This document shows positions 1-8,305 of a stretch of 33,968 bases of DNA, in pieces (the stretch's first letter is position 1; each line of letters starts with the position of its first letter). The notes beneath the pieces were generated by a model that saw only the letters and a program-made list of their open reading frames with translations, did not search any database and was not told where the DNA came from. The stretch spans positions 1 to 33,968 of the forward strand of contig CAMBYP010000008.1 in NCBI GenBank assembly GCA_945872435.1, written 5' to 3'. A program made the position numbers and the translations under genes. This DNA is from an uncultured Mycoplasmatota bacterium (GTDB lineage Bacteria > Bacillota_I > Bacilli_A > RF39 > UBA660).

Positions 1-96
1 TGATATAATCCGTCTTTACCGATGTTTGTTATAATAACAAAAAACATAAAGAAATAAAATTTTGAAAATTGAAATCTTTATGTTCAGCATTATACG

Positions 97-105
97 TGAT
101 ATAAT
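97..105 (+). promoter_or_regulatory. Extended -10 promoter of the SGNH-pilin fusion gene
   Basis: TG (97-98), one base, then TATAAT at 100-105. The GGTGAT Shine-Dalgarno lies at 114-119 and the ATG at 123, so the predicted leader is about 11 nt. No convincing -35 box is seen. Confidence 0.6.
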
Positions 106-122
106 AGAAATGTGGTGATAAC

Positions 123-1025
123 ATGAAAAAATATTTGATATTTTCATTTTTTATGTTTTTTTTCTTAATATTTCCTGTATCAGCTGAGGATTATTCTGGA
201 ATATGTTTTGTAGGAGATTCTAGAACTGTTGGTATGAAAATAGTAAATAGTAATCCAAGTAATCACTTTATTGCTCAAAGTAGTACTGGTTATGAATGGT
301 TTTCTACAACCGCTGCAAATGAATTAAGAAATTATTTACATAGTCATTCTTCTGTTGCTGTTGTTTATAATTTTGGAGTTAATGACTTAGGAGCTAATGG
401 TGAAGCCAATGTTTATAAATATATATCTTTATATAAAAAAATACAAAATGAATTTCCAAAAGTTGATTTCTATTATATGACGGTAAATCCTGTTCAAAAT
501 CACCCTTATATTTCAAATAGTGCAATTGAACACTTTAATTCAATTGTAGAAAATAATTTTCCTAAACAGATCATTAATACATATTCAAATATTAATTTTC
601 AATTTTCTGATAATGCCCACTATCAAGTAGCAACTTATCGTGAGATTATTTCATATACAGAAAATCAATTAAAAGACAAAAAAGGTTCAAATGTTAGAGA
701 AGTATACCCTAAACCAGTGATGACAGAACTTGATCCTGATGCCAAAGGATGTAAATTATTTGGCGATGAATTATTGGATTTATTGGCAGAAATTTATCAT
801 TGGATTCGTGGAATTTGTATAGCTGCTGTAGTAATTTTAGGAGTTACAGATTTTATTAAGGCTGTTGTAGTAAATAATGATGAAGCTGTAAAAAAAGCTG
901 GAGTTACATTTTTTAGAAAACTTATTTTACTAGCAATTTTAATTATTTTACCAGATTTAATTGATTTTATTTTACAACTTATTTTTGGACAAACTACAGC
1001 TGGTAATTGTTTGGAAAAATTTTAA
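123..1025 (+). CDS. Secreted SGNH/GDSL hydrolase fused to a C-terminal pilin-like two-helix membrane module
   Basis: A signal peptide spans residues 1-21 (hydrophobic core, then VSA before Glu22). The SGNH catalytic blocks are intact: GDSR with nucleophile Ser33, GVND at 85-88, and DNAH at 163-166 supplying Asp and His, so an extracytoplasmic esterase or acetylhydrolase is likely. After a linker at about 182-205 comes a separate module: Cys210, a membrane helix at about 228-250, a short Asp/Glu/Lys loop, a second helix at about 265-289, and Cys296 near the C-terminus. This layout resembles TrbC/VirB2-type pilin-like proteins that I recall from uncultured Firmicutes (family memory, not a search). 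The two cysteines would lie on the same outer face and could pair. The tail may simply anchor the enzyme. The start is set by GGTGAT at 114-119. The gene stands alone and ends in a bidirectional terminator. The substrate is unknown. Confidence 0.75.
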   Translation: MKKYLIFSFFMFFFLIFPVSAEDYSGICFVGDSRTVGMKIVNSNPSNHFIAQSSTGYEWFSTTAANELRNYLHSHSSVAVVYNFGVNDLGANGEANVYKYISLYKKIQNEFPKVDFYYMTVNPVQNHPYISNSAIEHFNSIVENNFPKQIINTYSNINFQFSDNAHYQVATYREIISYTENQLKDKKGSNVREVYPKPVMTELDPDAKGCKLFGDELLDLLAEIYHWIRGICIAAVVILGVTDFIKAVVVNNDEAVKKAGVTFFRKLILLAILIILPDLIDFILQLIFGQTTAGNCLEKF

Positions 1026-1056
1026 AACAGATATTATTTAAAATATCTGTTTTTTT
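1026..1056. terminator. Bidirectional intrinsic terminator between convergent genes
   Basis: A 9-bp perfect stem (1027-1035 with 1042-1050) has a 6-nt loop. T residues follow on the plus strand (1051-1056) and T-rich sequence follows on the minus strand. It begins immediately after the SGNH-pilin stop codon and directly follows the kinase stop on the other strand. Confidence 0.85.
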
Positions 1057-2023
1057 ATTGCTTTTTATATAAAATTTTTTGATGATTCAACTCTAAATAT
1101 GATGTTGCGTTGTATTGAAATAAATGAGGTTTTAATATACTATTATTAATAGTTATGACATCATATGTTTCTATTCCATGATGAGATATAGAAGATATTA
1201 TATTCAATATTTCGTGGGAAGATAATGTATTTTCAGGTATTGTTAGTATGATTTTGATGTCTTGTTGTTTTATTAAATTTTTAATGGTATTTATAGAATG
1301 TTGATTGATTTCATAGTATGGAACTAATATAAAATTAATGTGATTAGAAAGAGTATTTATATATTGATATAAATCATGATATTTGATTATTTTTTTTTGT
1401 TCTAATTGTTCAATAGTACGAAAATATGTTAAAGAATGAAGAACATCTCTATCATAAAGAATTGTATTTGGTTGTAAAAAGTGAAATATTGTTTTTGAAA
1501 GTGATACTAAACTTTGATTAAATGAGTGGGAGTTTTTTATTAATTTTATTTTTGTTAGTTTATCATCTAAATCTATAATTTGAATTTTTCCATGCAATGT
1601 ATAAATAATATTATTTAATTTATAATCTAAGGGATATATGTTGTGATTAGTTAATTCTTTTGCGTTTCTTATAAGTTGTTTAGAAATTTCTACTTTTTCA
1701 AAAATTGGTTTGAAAATAATGCTTTCTAAGATATCACCTTCATAATATGGATAACATACTCCGGCAAATTGATTGTCAATATATAGTTTATCAATTATTA
1801 AATCAGTATATTTTAATTTGTTGTTGTAATGTTTCATTAAATGAAATTTTATTTGGTTTTCTTTTAAACATGGATTTTTAATAACTTCATATCCAGATAC
1901 ACCATGTGCTTTTATTGTTTTATGATATTTTTTAAAGGCAATTTCTTTATTATGCCAAACCGAACCAAATGTTCCAGATGAAATATAATCTAGTTTTTCA
2001 AAATCTTCTTTTGTTAACTTCAT
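1055..2023 (-). CDS. Atypical protein-kinase-like protein with an unknown C-terminal domain
   Basis: Kinase landmarks are in order and canonically spaced. There is a glycine loop (GTFGSV, 17-22), a VAIK-type Lys31, a candidate helix-C Glu55, a catalytic-loop D133-x-K135-x-x-N138, and D151-L-D153 in place of DFG. Asp133 to Asn138 is 5 residues and Asn138 to Asp151 is 13, as in eukaryotic-like kinases. The HRD histidine position is Pro131. Only about 20 residues separate DLD from the next helix (about 170-182), and no APE motif is seen, so the usual activation segment is missing. This fits a small-molecule or atypical kinase at least as well as a Ser/Thr protein kinase. Residues about 225-322 look like a separate alpha/beta domain that I do not recognise. 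No membrane segment is present, so the protein should be cytoplasmic. GGAGG at 2031-2035 (complement) supports the ATG. It is divergent from uvrB. Confidence 0.65.
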   Translation of the reverse strand: MKLTKEDFEKLDYISSGTFGSVWHNKEIAFKKYHKTIKAHGVSGYEVIKNPCLKENQIKFHLMKHYNNKLKYTDLIIDKLYIDNQFAGVCYPYYEGDILESIIFKPIFEKVEISKQLIRNAKELTNHNIYPLDYKLNNIIYTLHGKIQIIDLDDKLTKIKLIKNSHSFNQSLVSLSKTIFHFLQPNTILYDRDVLHSLTYFRTIEQLEQKKIIKYHDLYQYINTLSNHINFILVPYYEINQHSINTIKNLIKQQDIKIILTIPENTLSSHEILNIISSISHHGIETYDVITINNSILKPHLFQYNATSYLELNHQKILYKKQ

Positions 2024-2046
2024 AGACGTTCCTCCAAGTAAAAAAT

Positions 2047-2075
2047 ATCATATCAAAAAAAACATTTTACTTCAA
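2047..2075 (-). promoter_or_regulatory. Candidate promoter of the kinase-like gene
   Basis: On the minus strand, TTGAAG (complement of 2070-2075) and TATGAT (complement of 2047-2052) are separated by 17 bp. The -35 overlaps the region expected for the uvrB -35, so the two divergent promoters would share DNA. Confidence 0.45.
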
Positions 2076-2090
2076 TAAAAATGAGGGATG

Positions 2091-2099
2091 TGATAGAAT
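2091..2099 (+). promoter_or_regulatory. Candidate extended -10 promoter of uvrB
   Basis: TG (2091-2092) plus one base and TAGAAT (2094-2099) lie upstream of the GGGAG Shine-Dalgarno and the ATG at 2123. The -35 is weak. No LexA-type operator was recognised. Confidence 0.4.
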
Positions 2100-2122
2100 A
2101 ATCATGGAAAGGGAGTGTTGAT

Positions 2123-4072
2123 ATGTTTGATTTAGTTTCTAAATATAAGCCAAGTGGTGACCAACCAAGAGCAATAGAAAAATTAGCGGAAAATATAAAA
2201 CGTGGAACAAAGCATCAAGTATTATTGGGAGCAACAGGTACAGGTAAAACATTTACAATTGCTAACGTAATAAAAGAAGTAAATAAGCCAACTTTGGTAC
2301 TTGCCCATAATAAAACGTTAGCAGGACAATTATATGGAGAATTAAAAGAGTTATTTCCAAATAACCATGTTGAATATTTTGTAAGTTATTATGATTATTA
2401 TCAACCAGAAGCATATGTTGCAAAAACAGACACTTATATCGAAAAAGATGCAGCAATTAATGATGAAATTGATGAACTTCGTCACTCGGCAACATCGGCA
2501 CTCTTAAAGTATAAAGATGTGATTGTTGTTGCAAGTGTTTCGTGTATCTATGGAATCGGAGACATCGAAGAATATCGAAAAAAAATGTTAACAATTGAAG
2601 TAGGAGAAATAATTGATCGTGATGCAGTTATTGAAAAATTAATTGAAATGTTATATGAAAGAAATCAAATGGATTTAAAACGTGGAGCTTTTCGAGTACG
2701 TGGAGATACGTTAGAATTAGTTCCAATTAGTCAACATGGAAAAGGAATTCGTATTGAGTTTTTTGGTGATGAGGTAGATAAAATTGCAGAATTTGATACC
2801 GTAACTGGAGCTGTTTTAAACTTAAAAAAAAGTATTAGTATTTTTCCTGCTAGTCATTTTGTAACGAGCGAAGAAAAATTAAAAATTGCAGTAAAAAATA
2901 TCAAAGAAGAATTAGAAGAACAATTGCAAAAGTTTAAGAAAGAAAATAAATTAATTGAATATCAAAGATTGATGGAAAGAACAAATTATGATATGGAAAT
3001 GCTTTTAGAAACAGGTTTTTGTAGAGGTGTTGAGAATTATTCTCGTCCTCTTGCTTTAAAAGAACCAGGAGCAATGCCTACGACATTAATTGACTTTTTT
3101 GGTGATGACTTTTTATTAGTTGTTGATGAGTCACATGTTACATTACCACAAGTAAGAGGAATGTATAATGGAGACAGAGCTCGTAAAGAAGTTTTAGTAA
3201 ATTATGGTTTTCGTTTACCTAGTGCTTTAGATAATAGACCCCTTCGTTTTGAGGAATTTGAAGGAAAGATTCATCAAGCTATTTATGTATCGGCAACACC
3301 TGGTGATTATGAAAAAAATCTAGCTAAAGATCATATTATTGAACAAATTATTCGCCCTACTGGTCTATTAGATCCTACAATTGAAGTAAAAGAGACAAAA
3401 AATCAAATTGATGATTTATTAAATGAAATACATAAACGTATTGCTAAAAATGAAAGAACTTTGATTACAACATTGACGATACGTATGGCAGAAGAATTAA
3501 CAACATATTTAAAAAATGCTGATATAAAAGTAGCATATTTGCATAGTGAAATAAAAACACTGGAACGTATGAAAATTATAAGAGATTTAAGATTAGGAAA
3601 ATATGATGTAGTGGTAGGAATTAACTTATTACGTGAAGGGATTGATATTCCTGAAGTTAGTTTAATTGCTATTTTAGATGCAGATAAACAGGGATTTTTA
3701 AGAAGTGATAGAAGTTTAATTCAAACGATCGGAAGAGCAGCAAGAAATAGTGAAGGACATGTAATTATGTATGCTGATACGATTAGTGATTCTATGAATA
3801 TAGCAATTCAAGAAACAAAAAGACGCCGTGAAATTCAAATGGAATATAATAAGGAACACGGTATTGTGCCAAAGACAATCATAAAAGAAATTCATGAAGT
3901 GATTTCAAATAACAAAGAATTAGAAGAAGCAAAACCTGAAAAAATGAGTAAGAAAGAAAAACATAAATTAATGATGGATATTGAAGCAGAAATGAACCGT
4001 GCTGCAAAAAATTTAGATTTTGAAAGAGCTATGGAATTAAGAGATATTTTATTCGAATTACAAAGTGAATAA
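2123..4072 (+). CDS. uvrB: Excinuclease ABC subunit B
   Basis: UvrB is the damage-verifying helicase-like ATPase of nucleotide excision repair. It is loaded by UvrA and then recruits UvrC. At 649 aa it is full length. Walker A GATGTGKT is at 36-43 (Lys42), the tyrosine-rich beta-hairpin ([10 protein letters not shown]) that clamps DNA follows near residue 93, and DESH is the Walker B/DEAD-type box. The C-terminal residues about 615-649 form the UVR domain that contacts UvrC (conserved [10 protein letters not shown]). The start is supported by an AGGGAG Shine-Dalgarno. In many Firmicutes uvrA follows directly; here 128 bp without a gene separate uvrB from the next promoter, so uvrA must lie elsewhere. 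No terminator is obvious after it. Its position before the YvlD-like gene and lgt matches the B. subtilis neighbourhood. Confidence 0.98.
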   Translation: MFDLVSKYKPSGDQPRAIEKLAENIKRGTKHQVLLGATGTGKTFTIANVIKEVNKPTLVLAHNKTLAGQLYGELKELFPNNHVEYFVSYYDYYQPEAYVAKTDTYIEKDAAINDEIDELRHSATSALLKYKDVIVVASVSCIYGIGDIEEYRKKMLTIEVGEIIDRDAVIEKLIEMLYERNQMDLKRGAFRVRGDTLELVPISQHGKGIRIEFFGDEVDKIAEFDTVTGAVLNLKKSISIFPASHFVTSEEKLKIAVKNIKEELEEQLQKFKKENKLIEYQRLMERTNYDMEMLLETGFCRGVENYSRPLALKEPGAMPTTLIDFFGDDFLLVVDESHVTLPQVRGMYNGDRARKEVLVNYGFRLPSALDNRPLRFEEFEGKIHQAIYVSATPGDYEKNLAKDHIIEQIIRPTGLLDPTIEVKETKNQIDDLLNEIHKRIAKNERTLITTLTIRMAEELTTYLKNADIKVAYLHSEIKTLERMKIIRDLRLGKYDVVVGINLLREGIDIPEVSLIAILDADKQGFLRSDRSLIQTIGRAARNSEGHVIMYADTISDSMNIAIQETKRRREIQMEYNKEHGIVPKTIIKEIHEVISNNKELEEAKPEKMSKKEKHKLMMDIEAEMNRAAKNLDFERAMELRDILFELQSE

Positions 4073-4170
4073 AGGAAAAAAATAGCAAAAAAACAAAACC
4101 TATACTTTAAAACTGTCTAAAAATGTCAGATGGAATTAAAAAAGTGTAGATAGAAGTTAGCATATAATTA

Positions 4171-4179
4171 TGATATAAT
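4171..4179 (+). promoter_or_regulatory. Extended -10 promoter of the holin-family/lgt/trxB operon
   Basis: TG (4171-4172), A, TATAAT (4174-4179), followed by an AAGGAAGTG Shine-Dalgarno and the ATG at 4201. The predicted leader is about 15 nt. It probably serves three genes through trxB. Confidence 0.6.
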
Positions 4180-4200
4180 AGCAAACAAGGAAGTGACTTC

Positions 4201-4629
4201 ATGAAAATTATAATAGAAGATGAAAAAAATCATAGATTTCGTTTAAATGAAACAATTGAATGGTTAATTGGAATGGTGGGATATGCATTGATATTAATTG
4301 CTGTTTCACTTCTTTTCCCTAAAACATTACAAATTGATTCTAATTTATTTGGATTATGGGCTCTTGTTGCAGCTATTATTACCTTTATTTTAAATAAAAC
4401 AATTAAACCAATTTTATTTTGGCTTACATTACCTATTACAGGTCTTACATTGGGGCTTTTTTATCCCTTTTTGAATGTATTTATTTTATATATTGTTAGT
4501 TTTTTATTACAAGAACATTTTCAAATACATGGAATAGGTATGGCTTTCTTAATTGCAATTATTATTTCAATTATGAATATGTTAATGGATACAATTGTTT
4601 TAACACCACTTTTTAGAGGTAAAAAATAA
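4201..4629 (+). CDS. YvlD-like membrane protein of the phage-holin-like family (PF04020)
   Basis: A 142-aa integral membrane protein with four hydrophobic segments, at roughly 22-42, 50-64, 71-103 and 111-135. The family-typical stretch NKTIKPILFWLTLPIT near residues 65-80 is present, as in B. subtilis YvlD and the 'mycobacterial 4 TMS phage holin' family. Despite the family name these are chromosomal envelope-associated proteins of unclear function, not phage lysis genes. Context supports the assignment: in B. subtilis yvlD is followed by hprK and lgt. Here the stop codon overlaps the lgt start by one base (TAATG), so lgt is probably translationally coupled, and hprK is absent from the gap. 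Confidence 0.8.
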   Translation: MKIIIEDEKNHRFRLNETIEWLIGMVGYALILIAVSLLFPKTLQIDSNLFGLWALVAAIITFILNKTIKPILFWLTLPITGLTLGLFYPFLNVFILYIVSFLLQEHFQIHGIGMAFLIAIIISIMNMLMDTIVLTPLFRGKK

Positions 4630-5423
4630 TGAATCCTATTTTATTAAGTTTTGGCCCTATTCAAATTCATTGGTATTCTTTTTTCATTGCTTTAGGATTG
4701 TTGATTGGTGGATATATGGTTCTAAAAGAAACCAAAAAACATGGAATCTTAGAAGATAATATGATTGATTTTTTCTTTGTACTACTCCCTATTTCATTTG
4801 TTGGAGCAAGACTGTATTTTGTGGTGTTTCATCTTGATTATTATTTAACTTATCCTATAGATATCATTAAAGTATGGGAAGGTGGTCTTGCAATACATGG
4901 TGGAATAATTGCTGGTGGTTTATATTTACTATATTTTACAAGAAAAAATAATTACTCTCCCCTCTTTTTTTGTGATACCATTGTCATTTCACTGATTTTA
5001 GGTCAGGCTATTGGCCGATGGGGAAATTTCATGAATGGTGAAGCTTATGGACCTGTGACGACATTATCATTTCTTAAAAGTCTTCATTTATCACAATTTA
5101 TTATTGATGGTATGAAAATTAATGGTGTTTATCATCAACCTACTTTTTTATATGAATCATTATGGTGTTTATTAGGATTTATCATAATGTTATGTTTGAA
5201 AAATTTAAAATCATTAAAATTAGGAACACTTACTAGTTTTTATTTAATATGGTATGGTATAGAAAGATTATTTGTAGAACAATTAAGAACTGATAGTTTA
5301 ATGCTAGGTCAATTTAAAATAGCACAAATTGTTTCATTTGTATTTATTTTAATTGGTTTATCTTTAATTATTTATATAAGAAAGAATCCAAAGCAATATA
5401 GGGAGGAAATGTATGAAAAATAA
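4629..5423 (+). CDS. lgt: Prolipoprotein diacylglyceryl transferase
   Basis: Lgt transfers diacylglycerol from phosphatidylglycerol to the lipobox cysteine of prolipoproteins in the membrane, the first step of lipoprotein maturation. The 264-aa sequence has about seven membrane segments. It carries the family signature GRWGNFMNGEAYG, the HGGIIAGG motif, IHWYS near the N-terminus (residues 13-17) and a late GIERLFVEQLR segment carrying conserved arginines. The start overlaps the upstream stop by one base and has no strong independent Shine-Dalgarno, so coupling is likely. The 3' end overlaps trxB by 11 bases and contains the trxB Shine-Dalgarno (GGGAGG, 5401-5406). The lgt-trxB-yvcK-whiA order is conserved in Bacilli. 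Confidence 0.97.
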   Translation: MNPILLSFGPIQIHWYSFFIALGLLIGGYMVLKETKKHGILEDNMIDFFFVLLPISFVGARLYFVVFHLDYYLTYPIDIIKVWEGGLAIHGGIIAGGLYLLYFTRKNNYSPLFFCDTIVISLILGQAIGRWGNFMNGEAYGPVTTLSFLKSLHLSQFIIDGMKINGVYHQPTFLYESLWCLLGFIIMLCLKNLKSLKLGTLTSFYLIWYGIERLFVEQLRTDSLMLGQFKIAQIVSFVFILIGLSLIIYIRKNPKQYREEMYEK

Positions 5424-6318
5424 AAAATATCCATTTATAGTAATTGGTGCAGGAGTTAGTGGTATGACAGCTGCCATTTATTTAAAAAGATCAGGTCATG
5501 ATGTTTTATTATTAGAACAAGAAATTCCTGGTGGTCAAATCAATCGTACAGCGGAAATAGAAAATTATCCAGGTTTTTTAAAAATAGATGGACCTACATT
5601 TGCAATGAATATTTATCAACAAATTCAGAATTTAAAGATTCCTATTAGTTTTGAAAAAGTTCATTCTGTGTTAAAAAATAATGAAATATCTGTTATAACT
5701 AATAAAAATGAATATATATGTAATCAATTAATTATTGCGTCTGGTAGAAATCCTCGCCATTTAGAAATAGAAAATGAAGAAAAATATATTGGTCGTGGAA
5801 TTAGTTATTGTGCATTATGTGATGGAGCTTTTTTTAAAAATCAAACTGTTGCTGTAGTAGGAAGTGGTAATAGTGCTTTAGAAGAAGCTTTATATTTAGC
5901 AAAAATTTGTAAAAAAGTAATTATGTTAAATCGTAGTTTAGAATTTAAAGGTAGTAAATTGTTATATGATAAGTTAAAAAAATGTGATAATGTTTCCTTT
6001 TTGTTTCAAACTCACGTTATAGATGTAATTGGGGATGGCAATCAATTAACAGGAGTAAAAATAAAACAAAATGACCAGGAACAAACGTTATCATTAAATG
6101 GATTATTTGTATATGTCGGTTCTATACCAAATACTAAATTTTTAGAAGATCTAAATATTAAAATGGAAAACGGATTTATTATTACTGATGAACATATGTG
6201 TACAAATATTGAAGGAATTTATGCGTGCGGTGATTGTATTAAAAAAGATGTTTATCAATTAACAACTGCTGTTGGAGATGGTGCAATAGCGGCTACAACA
6301 GCTGACAAAAGAGAATAA
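5413..6318 (+). CDS. trxB: Thioredoxin reductase family flavoprotein with an altered pyridine-nucleotide site
   Basis: A 301-aa FAD-dependent disulfide reductase. The FAD site GAGVSG is at 12-17, the redox pair Cys133-Ala-Leu-Cys136 precedes Asp137, and the C-terminal flavin motif ACGDC is present. The second Rossmann motif GSGNSA (150-155) is intact. The HRRxxxR segment that grips the NADPH 2'-phosphate reads N173-R174-S175 with no following arginine (Gly180 nearby), so three of four key residues are lost. Canonical NADPH use is therefore doubtful, and NADH or another donor is possible (inference). The C-terminus stops soon after the conserved VGDGAIAA region, slightly shorter than E. coli TrxB. 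Synteny with lgt and yvcK supports trxB over other family members. The stop codon lies in the loop of its terminator. Confidence 0.9.
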   Translation: MKNKKYPFIVIGAGVSGMTAAIYLKRSGHDVLLLEQEIPGGQINRTAEIENYPGFLKIDGPTFAMNIYQQIQNLKIPISFEKVHSVLKNNEISVITNKNEYICNQLIIASGRNPRHLEIENEEKYIGRGISYCALCDGAFFKNQTVAVVGSGNSALEEALYLAKICKKVIMLNRSLEFKGSKLLYDKLKKCDNVSFLFQTHVIDVIGDGNQLTGVKIKQNDQEQTLSLNGLFVYVGSIPNTKFLEDLNIKMENGFIITDEHMCTNIEGIYACGDCIKKDVYQLTTAVGDGAIAATTADKRE

Positions 6319-6332
6319 TTTCTCTTTTTTTT
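6307..6332 (+). terminator. Intrinsic terminator with the trxB stop codon in its loop
   Basis: A 9-bp stem (6307-6315 with 6320-6328) has a 4-nt loop holding the TAA at 6316-6318 and is followed by a T run. The last three trxB codons form the 5' arm. Confidence 0.88.
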
Positions 6333-6362
6333 GTTGATTTAAGATAGAATTAAAAAGAGAAA

Positions 6363-6391
6363 TTAACATTATAAGAAAAATATAGTATAAT
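6363..6391 (+). promoter_or_regulatory. Sigma-A-type promoter of yvcK-whiA
   Basis: TTAACA (6363-6368), a 17-bp spacer, then TATAAT (6386-6391). GGTGAT begins at 6398, almost at the predicted transcription start, and the ATG is at 6407. Confidence 0.75.
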
Positions 6392-6406
6392 GATAGTGGT
6401 GATAGG

Positions 6407-7351
6407 ATGAAAAAGAAAATTGTTGTTTTAGGTGGAGGAACAGGTATGTCTACTCTACTTCGAGGATTAAAACAATTTCCAGTAGATATTACTGCAATTG
6501 TTTCAGTGTGTGATGATGGTAAAAGTACAGGAAGGTTACGACAAGAATTCAATACCATTGCTGTAGGTGATATGAGACGTGTATTAGTCGCTCTTTCTGA
6601 AGTAGAACCTTTAGTTGAAAAGTTATTTAATTATCGTTTTCATACAACAAGTGATTTAGATGGTCATACTGTTGGTAATTTATTATTAACAGCTATGTCT
6701 AATATTAACGGTAATTTATCTGAAGGAATAGAAGCTTTAGCAAAAATATTAAATTTAAAAGGAAGAGTTTTACCCCTTACTGAGGATAATGTAGTTTTAA
6801 TGGCTGATATGGAAGATGGTAGAACCATTGAAGGTGAACATAACATAACGGAAACACATGGTGTGATTAAAAAGGTATATTATAAAGAAGAACCAGTTGT
6901 TAGTTCTGAAGTGATTCGCTCTATAAAAGAAGCTGATTTAATTTTACTTTCAATGGGAAGTTTATATACTAGTATTATTCCTAATTTAATATGCAAAGAT
7001 GTGATTCAAGCAATTGATAAAAGCGATGCACAGGTTATGTATGTTTGTAATATGATGACTCAACCAGGAGAAACGGATAATTTTACCGTGGCAGATCATG
7101 TAGAAGTATTGAATAAATATTTAGGAAAACATAAAGTTGATAAAGTAATTGCAAATGAAGGAAAAATCGATAAAGTATTAAGAGATAAATATGCTGATTT
7201 AGAGCAAAAAGATCCTGTAAAAGTTGATATTGCTTCTTTAAGAAAATTAAACGTAAAGATTATAGAAGATGACTTTGTCATTATAGAAGATGGAGTATTA
7301 CGACATAATACAATGAAATTAGCATTTCACATCTTCTCTAATTTACTTTAA
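6407..7351 (+). CDS. yvcK: YvcK-family (CofD-like) gluconeogenesis/morphogenesis factor
   Basis: In B. subtilis YvcK is needed for growth on gluconeogenic carbon sources and influences cell shape and PBP1 placement. The protein binds UDP-sugars. The 314-aa sequence begins with the nucleotide-binding VVLGGGTGMSTLLRGLK stretch, followed by the family's D-D-G-x-S-x-G-R-L-R region, here CDDGKSTGRLR. The usual GGSS is changed to GKST, a small departure. The domain runs to the C-terminus with the conserved PGETDNFTVADHV segment. The last base of the stop codon is the first base of whiA (TAATG), so the two are coupled. rapZ (yvcJ), which precedes yvcK in most Bacilli, is missing between trxB and this gene. 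Confidence 0.95.
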   Translation: MKKKIVVLGGGTGMSTLLRGLKQFPVDITAIVSVCDDGKSTGRLRQEFNTIAVGDMRRVLVALSEVEPLVEKLFNYRFHTTSDLDGHTVGNLLLTAMSNINGNLSEGIEALAKILNLKGRVLPLTEDNVVLMADMEDGRTIEGEHNITETHGVIKKVYYKEEPVVSSEVIRSIKEADLILLSMGSLYTSIIPNLICKDVIQAIDKSDAQVMYVCNMMTQPGETDNFTVADHVEVLNKYLGKHKVDKVIANEGKIDKVLRDKYADLEQKDPVKVDIASLRKLNVKIIEDDFVIIEDGVLRHNTMKLAFHIFSNLL

Positions 7352-8277
7352 TGTCATTTACTGCAACAGTTAAAGAAGAAGTAAGTCAGTTAAATACAAC
7401 GACAACAGAAGAAATTTCTGAATTGTCTGCATTAGTAAGAAATCTTAGCTTAATTCAAGAAAGTTCATTTCAAATTATGACAGAAAATGAAAATGTTTCA
7501 AGACATATTTTCTTATTAATTAAGAAGTTATATGATGTAACTTCAAGAATTACAGTACGTAGAGGTTATAATTTTAATAAAAATTTGCAATATATTTTAG
7601 AAGTTAGAACAAAAAAGAATGAAATATTAGAAGATTTGTCTATTATAGAATCTGGAAAAATGTTAATGATTCCTCACACATACATATATGATGATTTTGA
7701 ATTAAAAAGAGCATATTTAAGAGGTATTTTTCTATCGTGTGGAAGTATTAATGATCCTAAAACTTCAAGATATCATTTAGAATTCCTATTCAGTGATTTA
7801 GATTATTCACAATTTATAATGAATTTATTGAATCATTTTAAATTGAATGCAAAATTCTTAAAGCGAGATAATAAATATATGATATATATGAAAGAATCTG
7901 AAAAAATCGGGGATTTTTTAAGAATTATAGGTGCAGATAAAGCGACCATGTATTATGAAGATATTCGTATTTATAGAGAAGAAAAAAATAGAACAAATCG
8001 TTTAAATAATTGTGAACAAGCAAATGTTGATAAGTCAATTGAAACAGCTAGTCAGCAGATAAAAGAAATAGAATATTTGAAACAATATGATATGTTTGAT
8101 TTGTTAGATGAAAAAGTACAAGAAGTAGCAAATTATCGTTTGAAGTATCCTGAAGTTTCATTATTAGAGTTAAGTGAAATTATTACTTTAGAAACAGGTA
8201 ATAAAATTACAAAATCAGGATTATATCATCGTTTTAAGAAAATAAAAGAATTAGTAGGAAAAACAAAAACAGAATGA
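7351..8277 (+). CDS. whiA: DNA-binding protein WhiA
   Basis: WhiA pairs an N-terminal LAGLIDADG-type fold (homing-endonuclease-like, without nuclease activity) with a C-terminal helix-turn-helix. In Actinobacteria it drives sporulation septation; in Bacillus it affects cell division and chromosome segregation. The 308-aa protein shows the family's N-terminal TATVKEEV, the LRGIFLSCGSINDP segment around residues 125-138, and a C-terminal HTH with SEIITLETGNKITKSGLYHR. It follows yvcK with a one-base overlap. Its TGA stop lies in the 5' arm of a strong terminator, which closes the operon and shows that TGA is not sense in this genome. Confidence 0.96.
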   Translation: MSFTATVKEEVSQLNTTTTEEISELSALVRNLSLIQESSFQIMTENENVSRHIFLLIKKLYDVTSRITVRRGYNFNKNLQYILEVRTKKNEILEDLSIIESGKMLMIPHTYIYDDFELKRAYLRGIFLSCGSINDPKTSRYHLEFLFSDLDYSQFIMNLLNHFKLNAKFLKRDNKYMIYMKESEKIGDFLRIIGADKATMYYEDIRIYREEKNRTNRLNNCEQANVDKSIETASQQIKEIEYLKQYDMFDLLDEKVQEVANYRLKYPEVSLLELSEIITLETGNKITKSGLYHRFKKIKELVGKTKTE

Positions 8278-8295
8278 ATTTTCATTCTGTTTTTA
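8269..8295 (+). terminator. Intrinsic terminator overlapping the whiA stop
   Basis: A perfect 10-bp stem (8269-8278 with 8281-8290) has the TGA stop (8275-8277) within its 5' arm, followed by TTTTATT. The formal loop is only 2 nt, so the innermost pairs probably open. Confidence 0.85.
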
Positions 8296-8305
8296 TTATG
8301 TAGTA

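Noticed and set aside
25-41. Inverted repeat TTTGTTA/TAACAAA near the window start
   Set aside because: It has no T run on either side and is not placed to act as a terminator or operator for a known gene; short AT palindromes are common here.
4073-4160. Terminator or uvrA remnant after uvrB
   Set aside because: No stable stem with a T run and no coding similarity to UvrA could be seen in this gap.
4201-4629. Holin-family gene as evidence of prophage
   Set aside because: The PF04020 family name is misleading; it is a chromosomal yvlD-type gene in its normal neighbourhood and no other phage genes are present.
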